A stretch of 64,000 nt of DNA from Siphonodentalium dalli. Taxonomy: Eukaryota; Mollusca; Scaphopoda; Gadilida; Siphonodentaliidae. The notes below the pieces were generated by a model. That model was not told the origin of the DNA and did no database searches. It saw only the letters and a list, made by a program, of their open reading frames with translations. Shown here in pieces: positions 54,601-60,600 of the stretch (position 1 is its first letter; each line of letters starts with the position of its first letter). The position numbers and the translations under genes were made by a program. The DNA is taken from NCBI GenBank assembly GCA_032622095.1, contig CP136069.1, positions 65,867,319-65,931,318 of the forward strand, in the 5' to 3' direction.

Positions 54601-57600
54601 AAAAAGGTATAGTGATGAGGTGATCGTTTAATGTATTGTTTACATGCATTTTCTGATAGCGTGACAAATTAAAATTCTCTGGAAAACAAGGCTTTGTTTA
54701 CTTATAAATTTTGTAGCTTCGACATTTAACGGACCTCTGATATATGCACATTTGATATCATCATGCTGCCCTCTATGTTCATATATGCAGAGCTTCCAAT
54801 TGACCTATTCTGTAGACACACAAGCAGGATAACTCCCGCCCACGAATCTGGGCATAAAGTCTGTTATAAAAAGAGTATCGGGATGGGACTTGGTCCAAAA
54901 CAGCATCAAACAACTTTTCGACACCACCACCCCCCCCCCCCTCCCCCCACTAGAAACACGAAATAAAATTTTCACCACTTTTGTCTGTTTCCTATCAACT
55001 ACTTATAATACAGGTTGGTGTATATGATTAGCCCAGTTTGACGTGGCAGTGATTGCTTATGCAACATATGTTTCCATGCATTTTATGTTTGGAGTGACAT
55101 TGACTGACATATACTGGGTATTTAGTAATTTTACAACAATAAACAATCTATAGCGACTGCCTAAAGGAAGTTTTGTTGTTAAAATTTTATTATCTCTAAG
55201 TTTTAAGGTAAAAATAGTTGAAAAGAGTGGAGGAAATTTCTGTTGGGTCCTCTTAAATATATACACACCCACCCCCTCAAAACTTTTGTTGGCAAACCAA
55301 AAGGCAAAGAGAGACCTCCATGAAAATTTTAGTCGATACTATTGATGGATATATATACTCACCACCCAGATTTCTTGTCTGCCAGTGTTGTTCAGTACGA
55401 TGAGTGAATTCAAGTCTCTCAGATCAACATTGTAGTTCCGTCTGTCGAAGTAGATGAGTCCCCGACATCCAGTTATACTCGGACAGTACACTGGTTCAAA
55501 GGTTCCTGGGGAAATATGGTGTACACCTTACAGTGAAATCCGAAATAATTTGGCGGGTTTTGTGACAGGGTTCGTGCTGAGGCCAATTTGCCAATGGCAA
55601 AATATATTTTCATTTGCAACAAAAAACAAACATTTCACAAAAATTTGGTAAGTGGGTTTTTAATTATGGGATGTGTACTATCTAGTCATAAAACATCATC
55701 GCCATGGATTAATCGTTACACGAGTGCGGACTACAGACAATACAAAGGGAAACCACATCAACAAAGCTATCAATCTAGCATGGTCAGCAGTGATATGTCA
55801 AAATTTATATGTAATCTTCTTTAGTTTTCACAAAACGGTAATACCATCTTTCTGTCATAATCAACCTTTCATAAAAAGTTAATCGACCGGGGTTAAAACA
55901 TGAAAGTCAGAAAAACCGATGTTCTGAAACATACAGTAAATCCCTAAATAATCGACTCCTTAACCACAGCAGAATAATGGGTAATTTTACAGGATTTAGT
56001 CAGAAATATGGCTTGTTGCCATTCATCGGAAAGCTCTCACTGGGAGCTTTCCGATGAATGGCAACAAGCCATATTTCAGATTATATCCTGAAAAATTACC
56101 CATAATTCTGCTGTGGTTAAGGAGTCGATTACTTAGGGATTACTGTATTCATTGAGGGTGGTGTAAGTAATACTGTCACATTGCACGAACAGCAAAAGGT
56201 TATTATCCAATTGTTTCCACAGTTAATCCCCCTGTGTCTGTTTGCATCATCATGGACCCAGTCATTGTAACACTGCATATTACTGGTGACATTATATACA
56301 ACGTATTTATGATGTTGGTGTCTTATGACCAGTGATTATAAGACTACAGGTTCATCAGCCGAATGTGCATGGTGATGGAATAATTTGTGGTTCTTCGTTG
56401 TTAACCCTTTACCCAACAAACCGGCCAAAACCGGCCAAATAAAGCTTCAACAGCCTAAAATATCTTCGGTCTGTCTCAATAGAACCATACAAATATGGAT
56501 ATCATTGGAACCGGCTCCTTGACCACATTGTGATAGTTACAGTTATGCCCTGTGCCAATGCATTCTCTTATATATGCGAGTCGACCATAGGTCGCCTCAC
56601 ATATATAAGAGAATGCATTGGCCTAAAAAAAAAAAAAATTTAACACTTTTTACCATTTTTTCTTACATTCTTTAACAATTTTATAATTTTTAATGTGTTA
56701 AGCCAATGCATTCTCTTATATATGCGAGGCGACCTATGGTCGACTCGCATATATAAGAGAATGCATTGGCACAGGGCCATTCTGTTGGGTAAAGGGTTAA
56801 ATCATAAGAATACAGATACTTGTAGTTTGATGACTGTGCAATAATAATATAACTTAGTTTCCGGTGTTGCTTAGATATCAATTTCTACTTTGATATTTAT
56901 TAGTAATACTAACTTGCTCTACTACCCCATATGTCTGTGGTTAGTTTTTTCATTATATAACAAAGATTCAAAAATTAGAATATCCTTCAATTTTCCCAAT
57001 TATACCTGATTATACCCTCAATTAAATTTGGCAAATCATTTTGAAATTTGGCAAAAATTTTGGCAAGAGAAAATTTTGGACCAGCGCCAACCCTATTGTT
57101 TTGCGATATTAACTGCTTTGAAATCACAAAATCATAAAATGTGTAAACCTGACAAGTCACAGGCTATAATTATATATAATTAGAAGCACAGGTTGGTTAT
57201 TATGTTACAATCTTGGATGGCGACTCGACAATTTCACATAGTAGCTTTCCGTGCTTGTCTATATTATTATAAAGGATGGGTATGTTATTTATTAGTAGCT
57301 TTTAAGAATTTCCATAACTGCTGAAACTAATCCACACCATACAGTCAGTGATGGCCATGCGGATAGTGTTGCACTTGGAAGTAACTTCAGTAATTCTGTG
57401 ATGGGACTGTCCTGGTGAATCAACCAAAACTGCACAGTTTTAGAAAGATGGGGATTTTCGGCATGTAGTAATCTCACCTTTAAACATCTGGCCATTGTTG
57501 TGAACCGTTACATCCATGTGAGAGATGGGGCTTTTCGGCATGTAGTAATGGATGAGGATTACATGTTGTCCAGGAGTGCGTGTTGTAGCGTTGATTTCGA

Positions 57601-60600
57601 TCAATGTCTGAAAAATACAAAAGAGTTCAATAACATGGATACAAGCCTTGAAATAGTGTGTCTGTAATTTGCAGAATGAGGTCCCCAGAGGGTGAATTTA
57701 GTGACACTATCCCGCACCGTGGGCTGGCATCACAAATTCACCCTCTGGGAACCTCATTCTGCTGAGGCATCAACTGCTATGGACGACCTGAGATCAGATT
57801 GAAGTTCCCAGTTGAAGTTGGTGATGTTCACCCATTAGTCACCTTGATTATGCATTTTATATTCTGCAAATTAGGGGATATAGAAACTGAACAGAAGAGA
57901 AAAAGTAACTGAAAACACTGGTAATTTGAGACAATAGATACTTCCCAGAAGATGAGGCCTAAGCAGAATGAGGTCCCCAGAAAGGGGTAGCATCACTAAA
58001 TCCACCCTCTGTGCACATGTTGATTATGAAAAGAGCCACTCATGTATCAAATTTCAATGTAACCCACGATGCTGCTAGACCAAGTCTTCTCGGTTCACAA
58101 CAGCTTTGTATATCGGTTGGCATTTTGTTGTTTTGGACCGAGTCCTGCCCCGTTACTCTTCTACAATGAACTTTATACCCAGAAACATGGACTGAAGTTA
58201 TCTTGCCTGTATGTCTTTGAATTAGGTCAAATGGAAGCTTTGCGTATATTAATTAACATAGAGGGCAGATGGGTTAACATCAATAAGACGAATACCGACT
58301 AATGGATCTGATGTCAAGCATAGCGTGCTAGAAAATGAGTAATTAATTTGTGTTTTCTAATAGGAATCTTACAAATGTTTAAAAAGAAACTATAAAGAAC
58401 AAGAGGTGTGCACTCGAGTGCTAGCATACCCCCACCGTGGCAAATTCAATTTGGATTAATAATTTTGATATTGGTTCATATTTGTTCGAATGATTGCAGA
58501 AACCCAAAAAAGGGTAGAAAATGAAACGCAACCTTAACATCTAAGATGGCTTTTGTCGAGTGTGATAGCATCCAAAAAAAAAGGAAGATTCAAATATCTA
58601 CGATCAAAACTGTAGGAGGAGTTGATTACACCATGAAGGAACCCTCATACAGAAAAACAGAAAATTATAAACAAAAAATTTCAAAGTCGAAAGGCCCATA
58701 ACTTTGGGAAAAATCATTGGATCAAACTCAAATTCGAACTTGACCTGTATTTTGATATGAACGATATGAAAACAGAATTTCCAATTAACAATTCAAACTT
58801 GAGTTATCATCCGGAAACCAAGAAAAAAGTCGAAAAGCCAATAACTCTGAGAAAAATCATCGGATCAAACTCAAATTCGAACTTGAACTGTATTTTGATA
58901 TCATTGACTCACACAAAAACGGAATTTTCAATTGAACAGTCCAAACTTTAGTTATAATCTGGAAACCAAAAAAAAAGACGAAATTTTTTTTATTTTCGAA
59001 GTCGAAAAAAGTCCATTACTCTAGAAAAAATCATCAGATCAAACTCAAATTCGAACTCAACCTGCTGTATCTTGATATGACTGATCTACAAAAAAAAGGT
59101 ATTTGCAATTAAAGGATCCAAACTTGAGATATCATCCGGAAACCGAAAAATTGAGAAATTTTCTAAGTCGAAAATGAGGCGTAACTTTAAAAAACAAAGT
59201 CGGACCGAACCGCAATTAGCATCATGCAGAGAGGCAGTCCTAAGGAGATTACATACAAAAAATTATTGAAATTGGTTCATAGTTGTTCGAGTTATGAGGT
59301 CGGTCGGATGGACGGACGGACGGACACACGGAGGGAGTATAAAAATATTGTCAAAACAATAAGAAATATTACTTAAAACATGGGACAACTCGACCCTGAA
59401 AATCGGGATGACCCACCCAAATTATCCACGGGTCGGGTTGTTCTTGAATGCTGGATGTTTCCGCACCTGGACGTATCAGAACCCGATTTTCTGCACTTTG
59501 GACGTTTCGGCACCTGGTGATTTTTTGACAAAGAAACTATCAGTGATGACCAAAATGATATTTATATCCATACTTCATTTCAATATCATTTAATAACACA
59601 TGAAAGATAGTGGACATCAGAAACAAACATAGGATGAAACTTATGATAACGATGAGGTGAACATATAAATAGCACAAGTCATACACACAATATGTACTAA
59701 GGCCCCAAAGTGCCCATTAGCCTTCATTCGCACATGGGATAATAAACTTTAAGAAAGCGAGTTCCTGGTTAAGTCTAATATTCCTGATAATTGAGACAAT
59801 AAAGAACATTTGTCTCACTTCGAAATGTCGAAAATACTGATAAATTTGTATCTCTAAGCTTACTCCGCATTAAAGAATAGAAGGGCAAAAGTCATGACCA
59901 CATAAAATTGTACGCATGCATACTATAATCATGTAAAAAATATAACATAAATCATGTGCTGTCTTCAATGAAGTTCCAAAACATCATGTGCTTGGGCTGA
60001 ACAACCAATTGCCGAAAACCCAGGTGCCAAAATTTCCTGAAAACTAGGTGCCGAAATGTCCAGGTGCACATACATCCTGTACCCTAGCCCCTAGGTTGGC
60101 AGACATGCTTCGAGTGCAGTGTCCCAGAATGCACTTACATTGACGGCGTCTAGCTTGACCAGCTTAGCATCCTTATCAGATATGTCTGGCGGGAGTTCTG
60201 TAGCGATCTCTGCATTCGTCTCGGCGTCTGCTTTGTTAGACGAGATCGGTGTTGAGTAACCACTATCACCACATCTGTGAATAGAGTTAGTCCACAAAAT
60301 GAAGACACAGAACAGTAACTTTGCAAGCTTTGAAATAGTGTATCTGTCATTTGCAGAACGAGGTCCATAGAGGGTGAATTTAGTGATGCTACCCCACACA
60401 GTGGTCAGTGGGCTAGCATAACTAAATTCACCCTATATGGACATCAATCTGCTTAGGCGTCATCTTCTGGGAATTAACATTGTTTTTAGTTACTTTTTCC
60501 CTTCTGTTCAGTTACTTTATCCCCTAATCTGCAGAAGATAAAATGCATCACCAAATTCACCCTCTGGGGACCTCATTCTGCTTGGGCCTCATCTTCTGGG

